Shown here in pieces: positions 8,373 through 15,985 of a stretch of DNA of 64,000 nucleotides. How positions within the stretch are numbered: the first letter of the stretch is position 1; each line of letters starts with the position of its first letter. The DNA comes from Sulfolobales archaeon (GTDB lineage: Archaea; Thermoproteota; Thermoprotei_A; Sulfolobales; NBVN01), in NCBI GenBank assembly GCA_025058345.1, contig JANXEN010000003.1, positions 149,970-213,969 of the forward strand, in the 5' to 3' direction. The notes under the pieces were generated by a model. That model did no database searches. It saw only the letters and a program-made list of their open reading frames with translations, and had not been told where the DNA came from. A program made the translations under genes and the position numbers.

Positions 8373-9285
8373 GTTGGTGTTAGAGACATCTGTTAGTGGT
8401 GTAAGGCTCAAGCACCCGGTTATGGTAGGTTCTGGGGTACTGGGTGATAAGCCTGAGTTAATTATCAGACTTATTGAGGAAGGCAGTCCTGCAGCAGTGG
8501 TTACTAAGACGTTAACTAAAAAGCCTCGCGAGGGTTACTTACCTCCAGTAATTGTGGAGTTAGGTTACGACAGTTATTTAAATGCTGTTGGGTTGGCTAA
8601 TCCAGGTATTGAAGTAGTTAAGGACTTAGTTAATGCTGGAATTAAGTTGAGTACACCGGTTATAGTTAGCATAGCTGGAAGCAGTATTAAGGAGTTTGCG
8701 GAATTAGCCGTAATTGCAGATGAGGCTAAAGCATCTGCTGTTGAGTTGAATCTAAGTTGCCCTCACGTGAGGGGGTTGGGGGCTGAGTTAGGTAAAGACG
8801 CTCAAACAACTTACGAGGTTGTAAGGAATGTAAGCTCCTCCATAAAGATACCTACATGGGTTAAGTTAGGACCGTGGGACAACTTAATTAATGTAGCAGG
8901 GAAGTCGTTGGAGGGAGGAGCAGACGCCTTAGTATTGATAAATACATTAAGAGGGATGAAAATAGATATCTACTCATTCAGGCCTATACTTACTGCCCGT
9001 ATAGGAGGTCTTTCGGGAAGGGCTTTACATCCAGTAGCTGTAAGAGCTGTTTATGAAGTGTATAGGGAATTTAAATGCGATATTGTCGGAGTTGGTGGTG
9101 TATTCGATCATGAAACCGCCTTAGAGTTAATATTAGCTGGTGCTAAGGCGGTTCAAGTGGTTTCTGCAGTAATAAGTTATTCTCCTTCAGTTATTGTCAG
9201 CATAGTTGAATCTATTAAGAATTACATGACTGACGTGAACGTTAAGAGTATTACCGAATTGGTAGGCCTTTCGCATAAGATCTAG
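8362..9285 (+). CDS. pyrD: Dihydroorotate dehydrogenase, class 1B-like catalytic subunit
   Basis: 307 residues, FMN-dependent TIM barrel. The active-site loop ELNLSCPHV near 131-139 carries the catalytic cysteine typical of class 1 cytosolic enzymes (class 2 has serine), and the FMN-phosphate end is IVGVGGVFDHETALELILAGA near 245-265. It oxidises dihydroorotate to orotate with PyrK as partner. TTG start at 8362 inside the pyrC 3' end; GTG 8365 is equally possible. Last gene of the rightward pyr block. Confidence 0.95.
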   Translation: MVDELVLETSVSGVRLKHPVMVGSGVLGDKPELIIRLIEEGSPAAVVTKTLTKKPREGYLPPVIVELGYDSYLNAVGLANPGIEVVKDLVNAGIKLSTPVIVSIAGSSIKEFAELAVIADEAKASAVELNLSCPHVRGLGAELGKDAQTTYEVVRNVSSSIKIPTWVKLGPWDNLINVAGKSLEGGADALVLINTLRGMKIDIYSFRPILTARIGGLSGRALHPVAVRAVYEVYREFKCDIVGVGGVFDHETALELILAGAKAVQVVSAVISYSPSVIVSIVESIKNYMTDVNVKSITELVGLSHKI

Positions 9286-9319
9286 GCACTATATCCTCAC
9301 GTTATTCTAATAGTGTGTA

Positions 9320-9372
9320 TTTCAGTCCCGAAACCGTACATCACTACTCAGATAATCTAACCATCATCACGC
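9320..9372 (-). ncRNA. C/D box guide sRNA 1
   Basis: On the minus strand, in the gap after pyrD, all elements of an archaeal C/D sRNA occur at exact spacing: C box GTGATGA (9364-9370), a 12-nt guide TGGTTAGATTAT, D' box CTGA (9348-9351), 3-nt spacer GTA, C' box GTGATGT (9338-9344), a 12-nt guide ACGGTTTCGGGA, D box CTGA (9322-9325). A TATA-like stretch (ATAAGATATATAAGG) lies about 25-35 bases upstream. The D guide is complementary to CCCGAAACCGU and, with one G-U pair, to CCUGAAACCGU, a sequence I recall as conserved in domain I of 23S rRNA; that target is inference. Predicted to direct 2'-O-methylation by fibrillarin with L7Ae and Nop5. Confidence 0.88.
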
Positions 9373-9491
9373 TAGACTATCCTCGACCTTATATATCTTA
9401 TAACGTTTAATACCTATTTTAACATACCTCTACACAGCATCGCTATCTATATTAACTCCCTAGTTTAAAAACAATTTTAGGTTAGGGAGCG

Positions 9492-10658
9492 ATGAAGGTC
9501 TTCACTGATAGATTTATACTAACTCCAGGACCTACGGAGATCCCTCATAGAGTCAGGGTATCATTGCTTAGGGAAACTACTAACCCCGACCTCGACGAAG
9601 ATTTCCTAACAACTTACAATGAAACTAGAGACCTCCTAAAGAAGTTGATCGGAGTTAGTAATTCCTCCCTATATATAATTTCCGGTGAGGCAATACTTGG
9701 TTTGGAAGCTGCTATAGCAAATACGGTTAGAAATAATGATAAAGTTGTAGTAATATCTAACGGGGTTTACGGGGAGGGCTTCGCTGACTTCATTAGATTT
9801 TGTGGGGGAGTGCCAGTAGGCGTTGGACATTCGAATTGGAGGAAGAGCATTGATGTTAATGAGTTAGATACGACTTTGCAGAGAAATAAAGATGCTGTAG
9901 CTGTTACTTTAGTTCATTGCGATACGCCTTCAGCACTTATTAACGACCTCAACGAAGTTAGTAAGGTTGTTAAGAGCTACGGTCCTTTACTCATTGTGGA
10001 CGCTGTTTCCAGCATTGGTGGGGTACCAATAAACTTCGATGCCTGTGGCTTAGATATAGTTATTGGAGGTTCTCAGAAAGTTCTAAATACGCCGCCTGGA
10101 TTAACTATTATGGCTGTAAGTAACAAGGCTTGGGAACGAATAGAAGAAGTTAAGTATCGAGGATATTACATGAATTTGAAATTGTGGAGGGATATGCTTG
10201 ATGAACGTGGTATATTCCCACACACCATGAGTGATGTCTTAGTCTATGCCCTTAATGAGTCTTTAAAGATGATTTTTGAAGAAGGTGTGGAAAACGTCTT
10301 TAAGAGACATGAAGTAGTCAGAGCCGCTTCTTGGAAGGCTTTAGAAATTATGAATTTGGAAGCGTATCCAATGGAAATTAATTCGTCATCACCTACGGTG
10401 ACGGCATTCCTAACACCTAAAGGTATTAACGAGACTGAGTTAAGGAATCGGCTATGGAGAAAGTATGGTGTAATGATTGCAGGTAGTTGGGGGAAACTTC
10501 AAGGGAAAGTAGTTAGGATAGGTCATATGGGTGTTCAAGCCTCTAGGAATCATTTATTATTGGCATACACTTCGTTAGGGAGGGCATTAAGTGAGTTAGG
10601 CTTTGACGTTAACGTAGGTAAGGTTGTGGAGGCGATTGAGGAATCATTCACTTTCTAA
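9492..10658 (+). CDS. Class V aminotransferase (serine/alanine-glyoxylate type)
   Basis: 388 residues, PLP fold type I. The N-terminal TPGPTEIP (11-18) and the lysine motif GGSQKVLNTPPG with K196 place it with the alanine-glyoxylate / serine-glyoxylate / serine-pyruvate aminotransferases. The conserved aspartate that contacts the PLP ring is in LLIVDAVSS near 167-174. ATG at 9492 behind AGGGAG. Exact amino donor and acceptor cannot be read. A glycerate 2-kinase elsewhere in the window (41.5 kb) could use hydroxypyruvate-derived glycerate, but the genes are not linked. Its 3' end overlaps the convergent ybjQ-like gene by 15 bases. Confidence 0.88.
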   Translation: MKVFTDRFILTPGPTEIPHRVRVSLLRETTNPDLDEDFLTTYNETRDLLKKLIGVSNSSLYIISGEAILGLEAAIANTVRNNDKVVVISNGVYGEGFADFIRFCGGVPVGVGHSNWRKSIDVNELDTTLQRNKDAVAVTLVHCDTPSALINDLNEVSKVVKSYGPLLIVDAVSSIGGVPINFDACGLDIVIGGSQKVLNTPPGLTIMAVSNKAWERIEEVKYRGYYMNLKLWRDMLDERGIFPHTMSDVLVYALNESLKMIFEEGVENVFKRHEVVRAASWKALEIMNLEAYPMEINSSSPTVTAFLTPKGINETELRNRLWRKYGVMIAGSWGKLQGKVVRIGHMGVQASRNHLLLAYTSLGRALSELGFDVNVGKVVEAIEESFTF

Positions 10659-10976
10659 TATGACTGCAGTACCGTAGGCCACTGTTTCTGCAGCACCACT
10701 CATAATGCTGGCTGATGTCAGTCTTACACCAATGACCGCATTTGCCCCTAAAGCTCTAGCCTTTTCAACCATTCTCTTAATAGCCTCATCCCTTGACTGC
10801 GCTAATAGTTCCGTATACTCAACGATCTCACCGCCTGCAATGTTCCTAAGAAATGCCGTAAAATCTCTGCCTATATTCCTCGCCCTAACTACACTGCCGC
10901 TAACTATCCCTAAAATTTTCTTAACTCTAAAACCTGGAACGTACTCAAGAGTAGTAATGAGGATATCCTCACCCAT
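10644..10976 (-). CDS. YbjQ/UPF0145 family protein
   Basis: 110 residues of the YbjQ (DUF74) family, recognised by ITTLEYVPGFRVKKILGIVSGSVVRA at the N-terminus and AIKRMVEKARALGANAVIGVR in the middle. Members are small pentameric proteins sometimes called heavy-metal-binding-like; no biochemical role is proven. Start taken as ATG 10974-10976; a GTG codon directly before it is also possible. A TATA-like ATATATTTT lies about 20 bases upstream, so the mRNA may be nearly leaderless. Confidence 0.88.
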   Translation of the reverse strand: MGEDILITTLEYVPGFRVKKILGIVSGSVVRARNIGRDFTAFLRNIAGGEIVEYTELLAQSRDEAIKRMVEKARALGANAVIGVRLTSASIMSGAAETVAYGTAVILESE

Positions 10977-11061
10977 CACGTATTACCTAACAAAATATAT
11001 GTGAACCTTGTTTAAAAGGATATAAAGTTATTTATTTATTGAACATCTCTTTAACCACTTC

Positions 11062-11138
11062 GATGTGATGGACTCTGCCGTGGGTGCAGAGCTGGTAGGG
11101 TTGAATGAGTTAAAGCTATTCACAATATACATCACATC
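11062..11138 (+). ncRNA. Possible structured RNA (9-bp closing stem with inner hairpin)
   Basis: In the 278-bp gap between ybjQ and the glycosylase-like gene, GATGTGATG (11062-11070) pairs perfectly with CATCACATC (11130-11138). Inside it CTCTGC (11073-11078) and GCAGAG (11086-11091) form a 6-bp hairpin with loop CGTGGGT, followed by a GGTAGGG stretch and a weaker GAATGAG/CTATTC pairing. A TATA-like GGATATAAAG lies at 11019-11028, correctly placed for a transcript starting near 11050. There is no CTGA box, no ACA three bases after the stem and no tRNA signature, so it fits none of the families I know. Strand is uncertain because the closing stem is symmetric. Confidence 0.35.
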
Positions 11139-11254
11139 ATTCCTATTGTTAATAATCTAGGGATTCATTCCGTGGCAAAAACCTCAAGTTTTAGAGAGTT
11201 TAATGTTTCTAAACATATAATTTCTTAAAAAATCAATCGTTTAGGGGTATACTT

Positions 11255-12208
11255 GTGGATTTAATAGGTCTCAACAGTGCTGTCATTGAAGATGTTACCA
11301 AAGCTCTTAAGGGCAATCTCTACACTCTTTCAAACCTAGATGTTTATGATACAAGGTTTTACCCGCCTAGGAACGACGATCCTGAAAGAGTTTTGCGTTA
11401 CTTCATGACAATGGTTGCTATAGATCATAGAGTCAGTCGACCTGGTAAACCGTATTACTTTTGCTTTGATGACGGCTGTTATAGCGGAGCTGATCTTCTC
11501 TACAGGCTTGGAATGATGAGATATTTAGATGATGCGGATTTCTTCTCTCCAGATCGGCTGTCCAGGATCTCGGTTTCGGAAGTTTTAAGAACGTTTAGTG
11601 TTGATGGAACATCTCTCCCAGACCCTGAAGTCAGAACTATGTTGCTTAGAGATCTCGGGTTGAAACTAGTCAAACTTTACGGATCAAGTGTGTCTTCAAT
11701 AATAGAAAGTTCGAATAATAGGATTAGGGGTTCTTTAAGTTCTGCAGGATTGGCTGAAAATTTACGTGTCTTCAGAGCTTATGAAGACCCAGTTGATAAG
11801 AAAACTATGTTACTAGCTAAGTTCCTTACAGCTCGCGGATTCCTTAATCCATTGGATGAGATCGATGTTGCGGTAGATAATCACTTAGTGAGGATTGCGT
11901 ATAGGTTAGGGTTAGTTTTTGTTTCCGGCTCACTGTGGAGGAAGATTAAGGACGGTATTGAGGTAAGTTATGAGGAGGACATTCTGTTGAGGTTGGTTAT
12001 TAGAGCAGCATATAAGCAATTAGCGATTAAGTCCGGTATTAAGTCAGCGATAATAGATGACCATTTCTGGATTACGGGTAGGGGCATTTGCCTTAGGGAT
12101 AGGCAACCGCTCTGCCATAAATGCATGTTTAACATTTGCTGTAGAGCTAGGGAGCATCCAATATTTATGGTAAACGAACATATCTACTATGATACATGGT
12201 ATTACTGA
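11255..12208 (+). CDS. Glycosylase-superfamily-like protein with C-terminal cysteine cluster
   Basis: 317 residues. The segment DVAVDNHLVRIAYRLGLV near 205-222 resembles the catalytic-aspartate region of HhH-GPD DNA glycosylases, and the overall order (YSGADLLYRL, PDPEVRTMLLRDLG, IDDHFWITGR) also recalls the related queuosine-salvage glycosylase family. The C-terminus has cysteines as ICLRDRQPLCHKC then CC, close to the four-cysteine Fe-S loop of endonuclease III. The HhH-GPD catalytic lysine hairpin is not evident. GTG start at 11255 behind TTAGGGG. I am sure it is a conserved archaeal gene; substrate (DNA base or modified nucleoside) is open. Confidence 0.55.
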   Translation: MDLIGLNSAVIEDVTKALKGNLYTLSNLDVYDTRFYPPRNDDPERVLRYFMTMVAIDHRVSRPGKPYYFCFDDGCYSGADLLYRLGMMRYLDDADFFSPDRLSRISVSEVLRTFSVDGTSLPDPEVRTMLLRDLGLKLVKLYGSSVSSIIESSNNRIRGSLSSAGLAENLRVFRAYEDPVDKKTMLLAKFLTARGFLNPLDEIDVAVDNHLVRIAYRLGLVFVSGSLWRKIKDGIEVSYEEDILLRLVIRAAYKQLAIKSGIKSAIIDDHFWITGRGICLRDRQPLCHKCMFNICCRAREHPIFMVNEHIYYDTWYY

Positions 12209-12313
12209 AACTTAGTTACGTATTTATTGTAGAGGCTGTACGGCCGCTGTTTAAATCACTCAAACTTCTTACCTCAACGATCGACTATTAAGGATGTATA
12301 ACTAACCTTTAAG

Positions 12314-12366
12314 TGGTGATGAAGTGTACCTCGGCAGATAGATGAAGATGCTGACCTGAACTGAGA
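12314..12366 (+). ncRNA. C/D box guide sRNA 2
   Basis: On the plus strand: C box GTGATGA (12316-12322), 12-nt guide AGTGTACCTCGG, D' box CAGA (12335-12338), 3-nt spacer TAG, C' box ATGAAGA (12342-12348), 12-nt guide TGCTGACCTGAA, D box CTGA (12361-12364). The outer C and D boxes are perfect and the inner ones degenerate, as is usual in archaea, and both guides are exactly 12 nt. Predicted targets are sequences complementary to the guides (CCGAGGUACACU and UUCAGGUCAGCA), with methylation opposite the fifth guide base before each D box; I do not recognise the target RNA. It converges on the membrane-protease-like gene that ends at 12390. Confidence 0.83.
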
Positions 12367-12389
12367 TGGTGATTCAATCATTGAATTAA

Positions 12390-13022
12390 TTATTTGTGTT
12401 TGGATTTCGCTACAGTTAACATTATGGAGAGATATACCGATAAGACTGTTAGCGCTATTATCGCTTCAACTAACCACACATCCCTCAACATCATTAGTGA
12501 AAGTATACCAACGATGTTAACTAATGTATGAGTTAATATTGATGCGATCAGCAACCGTATATCATTTGGGTTTACACTAAGTAGTATAGACAGAGATACA
12601 TGTAGGAGTACTGCGCTATTCCTCTCTATAGCTCCGGGTAATAGGTCCACCCAGTTATAGCCTACCATAATTGATGTAAAATATACTGGTATTGCGTAAA
12701 TATTAAGCGCCTCGCTAAACCCCCAACCAAGCCCTAGGGAAACAGCTCCCTTACGAGATAATTCCCTTATAAACTTAATTCGCAGTAAAGTAAGTCTGAA
12801 ACCCTCTTCGAATAGTCCAGCAAGAAATGAGGCTATGTATGGGTAGAGATTACCTAATCCCATAAGGAGAAGTAGTAGTGGCTGCCTTAATAATAAGGCA
12901 ATCAACCAACCACCACCACCTACGAGTGCTGTTAGCCACAGTTTAAGACTTCTTCGTGATATATATGTTAACGCTATCAATGCGGGAGTCGATGAAATTA
13001 AGATTGGGATTAATATGCTCAA
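12390..13022 (-). CDS. Integral membrane protein, CPBP/YhfC-like putative protease
   Basis: 210 residues with about seven hydrophobic segments. Charged and polar residues inside membrane segments follow the pattern of intramembrane glutamate proteases: EEGFR near 71-75, GWGFSEAL near 98-105, HVSLSILL near 140-147 and HTLVN near 165-169. This order is that of the YhfC/CPBP superfamily, whose eukaryotic relative Rce1 cleaves prenylated proteins. Catalytic activity and substrate are inference. The start TTG lies at 13020-13022; the next gene is divergent with a 62-bp gap. Confidence 0.6.
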   Translation of the reverse strand: MSILIPILISSTPALIALTYISRRSLKLWLTALVGGGGWLIALLLRQPLLLLLMGLGNLYPYIASFLAGLFEEGFRLTLLRIKFIRELSRKGAVSLGLGWGFSEALNIYAIPVYFTSIMVGYNWVDLLPGAIERNSAVLLHVSLSILLSVNPNDIRLLIASILTHTLVNIVGILSLMMLRDVWLVEAIIALTVLSVYLSIMLTVAKSKHK

Positions 13023-13084
13023 ACACTCACCACAATCTATGGATATTGAAAGGATTTATTTTTTAATTTATTGAGTTGTAATCG

Positions 13085-13636
13085 ATGTTCATGATAGGTG
13101 ACTATAGTAAGTATGCATTACGTGGAGTAATTGCAGGTATTATGACAGGTATTTCATTATGTTTTATCTTAATGTTAACGTTACCTGCTGTGGGGGACTT
13201 AGTTAATTATTTACTGAAGTATCAGCTTTCAAAGCAGCTCCCTCCAGATAAGATAGAGGAAATATTGAAAACCGTTAAGCCAACCATAGATACGGTTTTA
13301 ATGATAGCACCTATTGCTCAAATCTTCGAGTACTTAGTGTTCGGTTCGATATTTGGCATCTTACAGGGTTTTTACAGGTTGAGGCTTAAGTTAGGTGAGC
13401 TTGGTTCAGCTTTGGCTTCAGGAATTACTTTCATGCTGACATTAGGTGTGTTGCCCTTAATTACTATGGTGTTGGTTTTTCAGGACGTATTCGATATGCT
13501 TGCTGCACGTAGCGAATACTTACTAATCATTCTCCCTTTAGGCCAAGGAATAATGTTTACAGCTTTCCTAGTTTTAATGAGTTTTAACATTAAGGTATTT
13601 AATAGGTTTGTGGATGCTAAACCTAAAGAGACTTAA
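13085..13636 (+). CDS. Membrane protein of unknown function
   Basis: 183 residues with four predicted membrane segments: about 15-35, 75-95, 106-128 and 143-166, and a short soluble loop (KQLPPDKIEEILKTVKP) between the first two. I do not recognise the family. No signal peptide or catalytic motif is visible; the glycine-rich segments look like a small transporter or scaffold. Start at ATG 13085, or the ATG two codons downstream; there is no clear ribosome binding site and the AT stretch TTTTTAATTTA upstream would suit a leaderless mRNA. It stands alone between the divergent protease-like gene and the dehydrogenase downstream. Confidence 0.7.
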   Translation: MFMIGDYSKYALRGVIAGIMTGISLCFILMLTLPAVGDLVNYLLKYQLSKQLPPDKIEEILKTVKPTIDTVLMIAPIAQIFEYLVFGSIFGILQGFYRLRLKLGELGSALASGITFMLTLGVLPLITMVLVFQDVFDMLAARSEYLLIILPLGQGIMFTAFLVLMSFNIKVFNRFVDAKPKET

Positions 13637-13701
13637 CAGTTTAACAACTTAATGTATATAGTGCTTATTATTTTAGCGATTCACTATTTTTTGGTGATCA
13701 T

Positions 13702-14802
13702 ATGGGGGATGTACTGTTTTTAGGACTTGGTAGGGTTGGTCTTAGGACGTTATACTTGTTTAGAGAATTAGCAAGAAATTCACACATATATGCTTTAGAT
13801 AAAGACCCGTCGTTAAGTAGCGTTATTAGAAATGTTGATGGTGTTGAATTCCGTACTTACAGTGAAGATGTTGTTGATGAGTTAGCCTCTAAGGTAGATT
13901 TAGCAGTTACTGCCTTACCTTCAGCTGTCGCATTTAGAGTTGTGGAGAGGCTCGTAAATAAGTGTATTGACGTAGTAGATGTTTCCTTCTTTCCTGAGGA
14001 TCCTTATATCTTGAATAAAGCTGTAGAGGACTGTAACTCCGTTTTCATACCTGACGCTGGATTTGCGCCAGGATATAGTAATTTGGTAGTTGGTTACATT
14101 GTTAAGAAATATAGGAATGTTGAAAGCATTGATATTATGGTTGGAGGTATTCCTAAAAGGCCTATACCTCCTTTAGGATATGTTGTTACGTGGAATCCGT
14201 CAGACCTTATTGAGGAGTACATTAGGAGTGCTAGGATCGTTGAAAACGGTGTTCTGAGGTATGTGGATCCGTTTGACGTTGTTGTTGAACTTAATTTGGA
14301 GGGTATAGGTTTGTTAGAGGGGTTTGTAAGCGATGGTTTGAGGACATTGATTAGAAACATAGATGTAAGGAATATGAGGGAAATCACTTTGAGGTGGCCC
14401 GGACATATAGAGAGTATGAAGTTGCTGAGGGATTTAGGACTCATGAGTAAGGACTTGATTAGAGTTGGTGACTCATACGTCCGTCCATCGGAGTTGCTAG
14501 CTAAGCTTCTCGAAGATAAACTATCTATGAAAATCAATGATATCGCGGTAATATACGTAGTAGCTAAATCAAGTAATGGTAGAAGGCATTCAGAGTTGTC
14601 TGTTCTGGAAGGAACTCCTGAAAGTCCTGCAACCTCAACATTCACTGCATTAGTGCATGCATTTACTGCAGGCTTAGCGCATAGTCGTAAAGTACCTCAA
14701 GGAGTTCAGCCCTTAGAGAATTTAAGCATGTTTAAGGATGAATATGATGCTTACTTAAAGGGTAAAGGTGCTATAATAAAGATAGAGAGCGATCTTGAGT
14801 AG
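13702..14802 (+). CDS. Saccharopine/lysine dehydrogenase family oxidoreductase
   Basis: 366 residues. Rossmann glycine motif FLGLGRVG at 5-12, then DVSFFPEDP and DAGFAPGYSNLVVGY (near 114-128), GGIPKRPIPPLGY and WNPSDLIEEY, which together are the signature of the saccharopine dehydrogenase C-terminal family including L-lysine 6-dehydrogenase. It would catalyse NAD(P)-dependent oxidative deamination or reduction at the epsilon-amino position of lysine-type substrates; exact substrate unresolved. ATG at 13702 behind a perfect GGTGATC ribosome binding site. No lysine biosynthesis genes (AAA/LysW pathway) are adjacent. Confidence 0.8.
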   Translation: MGDVLFLGLGRVGLRTLYLFRELARNSHIYALDKDPSLSSVIRNVDGVEFRTYSEDVVDELASKVDLAVTALPSAVAFRVVERLVNKCIDVVDVSFFPEDPYILNKAVEDCNSVFIPDAGFAPGYSNLVVGYIVKKYRNVESIDIMVGGIPKRPIPPLGYVVTWNPSDLIEEYIRSARIVENGVLRYVDPFDVVVELNLEGIGLLEGFVSDGLRTLIRNIDVRNMREITLRWPGHIESMKLLRDLGLMSKDLIRVGDSYVRPSELLAKLLEDKLSMKINDIAVIYVVAKSSNGRRHSELSVLEGTPESPATSTFTALVHAFTAGLAHSRKVPQGVQPLENLSMFKDEYDAYLKGKGAIIKIESDLE

Positions 14803-14898
14803 TTTAAAGTATCCACTAAGCTACTCCCAATTACCGCATCCTACTTTACAAGCCTGTTTATTAACGTACTTTACGTAGAGGTTTGGGAGGTAGGGTCT

Positions 14899-15882
14899 GT
14901 GAATGACAGTGAAAGTAGAATCCTTATAGTTGCTGGATATGGAGGTCATTCCGGATATGCTTTCGCAGTAGTTCACGAACTATTTAGTCTTGGTTTTAGG
15001 AGGAACGTCATATTAGTTGCTGAGGGCTACGAGTTCCTTATAGATAAGTTCAGACCCTATGGTGAAGTGATAACTCAAGTACTCCCCAGGAGACCTGCTG
15101 AACCACTATATAAGGGCTTAATGAGGTGGTTTAAGGCCTTAATACAGTCTACTAAACTCACATCGAGGTATAGGATATATTCCGTATTTGCTGGTGGCTC
15201 AAATTTCTCTATATTACCTTCACTACTCTCTAAATTTCTAGGTGGTTCGAAGATATTTACGATTGAAGCTATTGAGCATTTTAAATCTCAATCAAGGGCC
15301 GTTAAAGTTCTTGAAGCGATTGGAGGAACAGTGTTTCTTCATTGGGAGGAGCAGTTGGAATTATATCCTAATGGTATCGTAGTAGGGCCTGTATATGAGC
15401 CGCCAATCTACGAAGTTAGGGATGAAGGTTACGTATTAGTCACTACTGGCACTTTAGGGTATAAGGAGTTGTTTGATTCTGTTGAGAAGTTAGGTTTTGA
15501 GAATGTTGTACTTCAATCTGGTGACGTCGACCCAAATCCATACATATCTAGAAAACCCTCATGGAAGGTTTTCAGATATACGAGCGATATTCATAGGTGG
15601 ATAGCTAATGCGAGTCTAGTGATAACTCAGCAAGGAGTGACAGCATCTATTGCACGGTTAGCCTATAGGAAACCAACCATAATCGTTTGGAACCCTCGAG
15701 TAACTCTGGGGGCAAAGAAGGATGAGGTGATGACCTATGCAGAGAAGCTTGAAATACCTTTAGTTGATGACTTAACTACTGCTAAGCTTAAATACGCTAT
15801 TAATAACGTTAATCCAATAACTAAAGAATATCCTAACGGAAGTAAGAAAATCGCAAGTATGATTGCACACTCCATTGGGTAG
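14899..15882 (+). CDS. Alg13/Alg14-like glycosyltransferase (GT28/MurG fold), single chain
   Basis: 327 residues that combine an Alg14-like N-terminal half (GYGGHSGYAFAV at 13-24; AGGSNFSILPSLLSKFLG near 98-115, TIEAIEHFK) with an Alg13-like donor-binding half (VLVTTGTLGYKEL near 180-192; ASLVITQQGVTASIARL near 237-253). In eukaryotes these are two proteins that add the second GlcNAc to the dolichol-linked N-glycan precursor; crenarchaeal Agl24 does the corresponding step. I infer a membrane-associated sugar transferase of N-glycan assembly. GTG start at 14899, behind GGGAGGTAGGG. It differs from the membrane GT2 at 42.9 kb and is not clustered with other agl genes here. Confidence 0.78.
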   Translation: MNDSESRILIVAGYGGHSGYAFAVVHELFSLGFRRNVILVAEGYEFLIDKFRPYGEVITQVLPRRPAEPLYKGLMRWFKALIQSTKLTSRYRIYSVFAGGSNFSILPSLLSKFLGGSKIFTIEAIEHFKSQSRAVKVLEAIGGTVFLHWEEQLELYPNGIVVGPVYEPPIYEVRDEGYVLVTTGTLGYKELFDSVEKLGFENVVLQSGDVDPNPYISRKPSWKVFRYTSDIHRWIANASLVITQQGVTASIARLAYRKPTIIVWNPRVTLGAKKDEVMTYAEKLEIPLVDDLTTAKLKYAINNVNPITKEYPNGSKKIASMIAHSIG

Positions 15883-15943
15883 TAAACTAAAAAATTTAAG
15901 TGGATCATCCATATACTTTAGGTTATTCATTTATAATTAAAAG

Positions 15944-15951
15944 TTTATAAA
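15944..15951 (+). promoter_or_regulatory. TATA box of the TRAP transporter operon
   Basis: TTTATAAA lies 42 bases before the TTG at 15986 and within an AT-rich run. A transcript starting about 25 bases downstream would leave a short leader containing the GAGGT ribosome binding site (15973-15977). It supports starting dctP at 15986 rather than 15965. Confidence 0.55.
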
Positions 15952-15985
15952 GCAGTACTGAAATTTGTTTACGAGGTCGTTTAAG

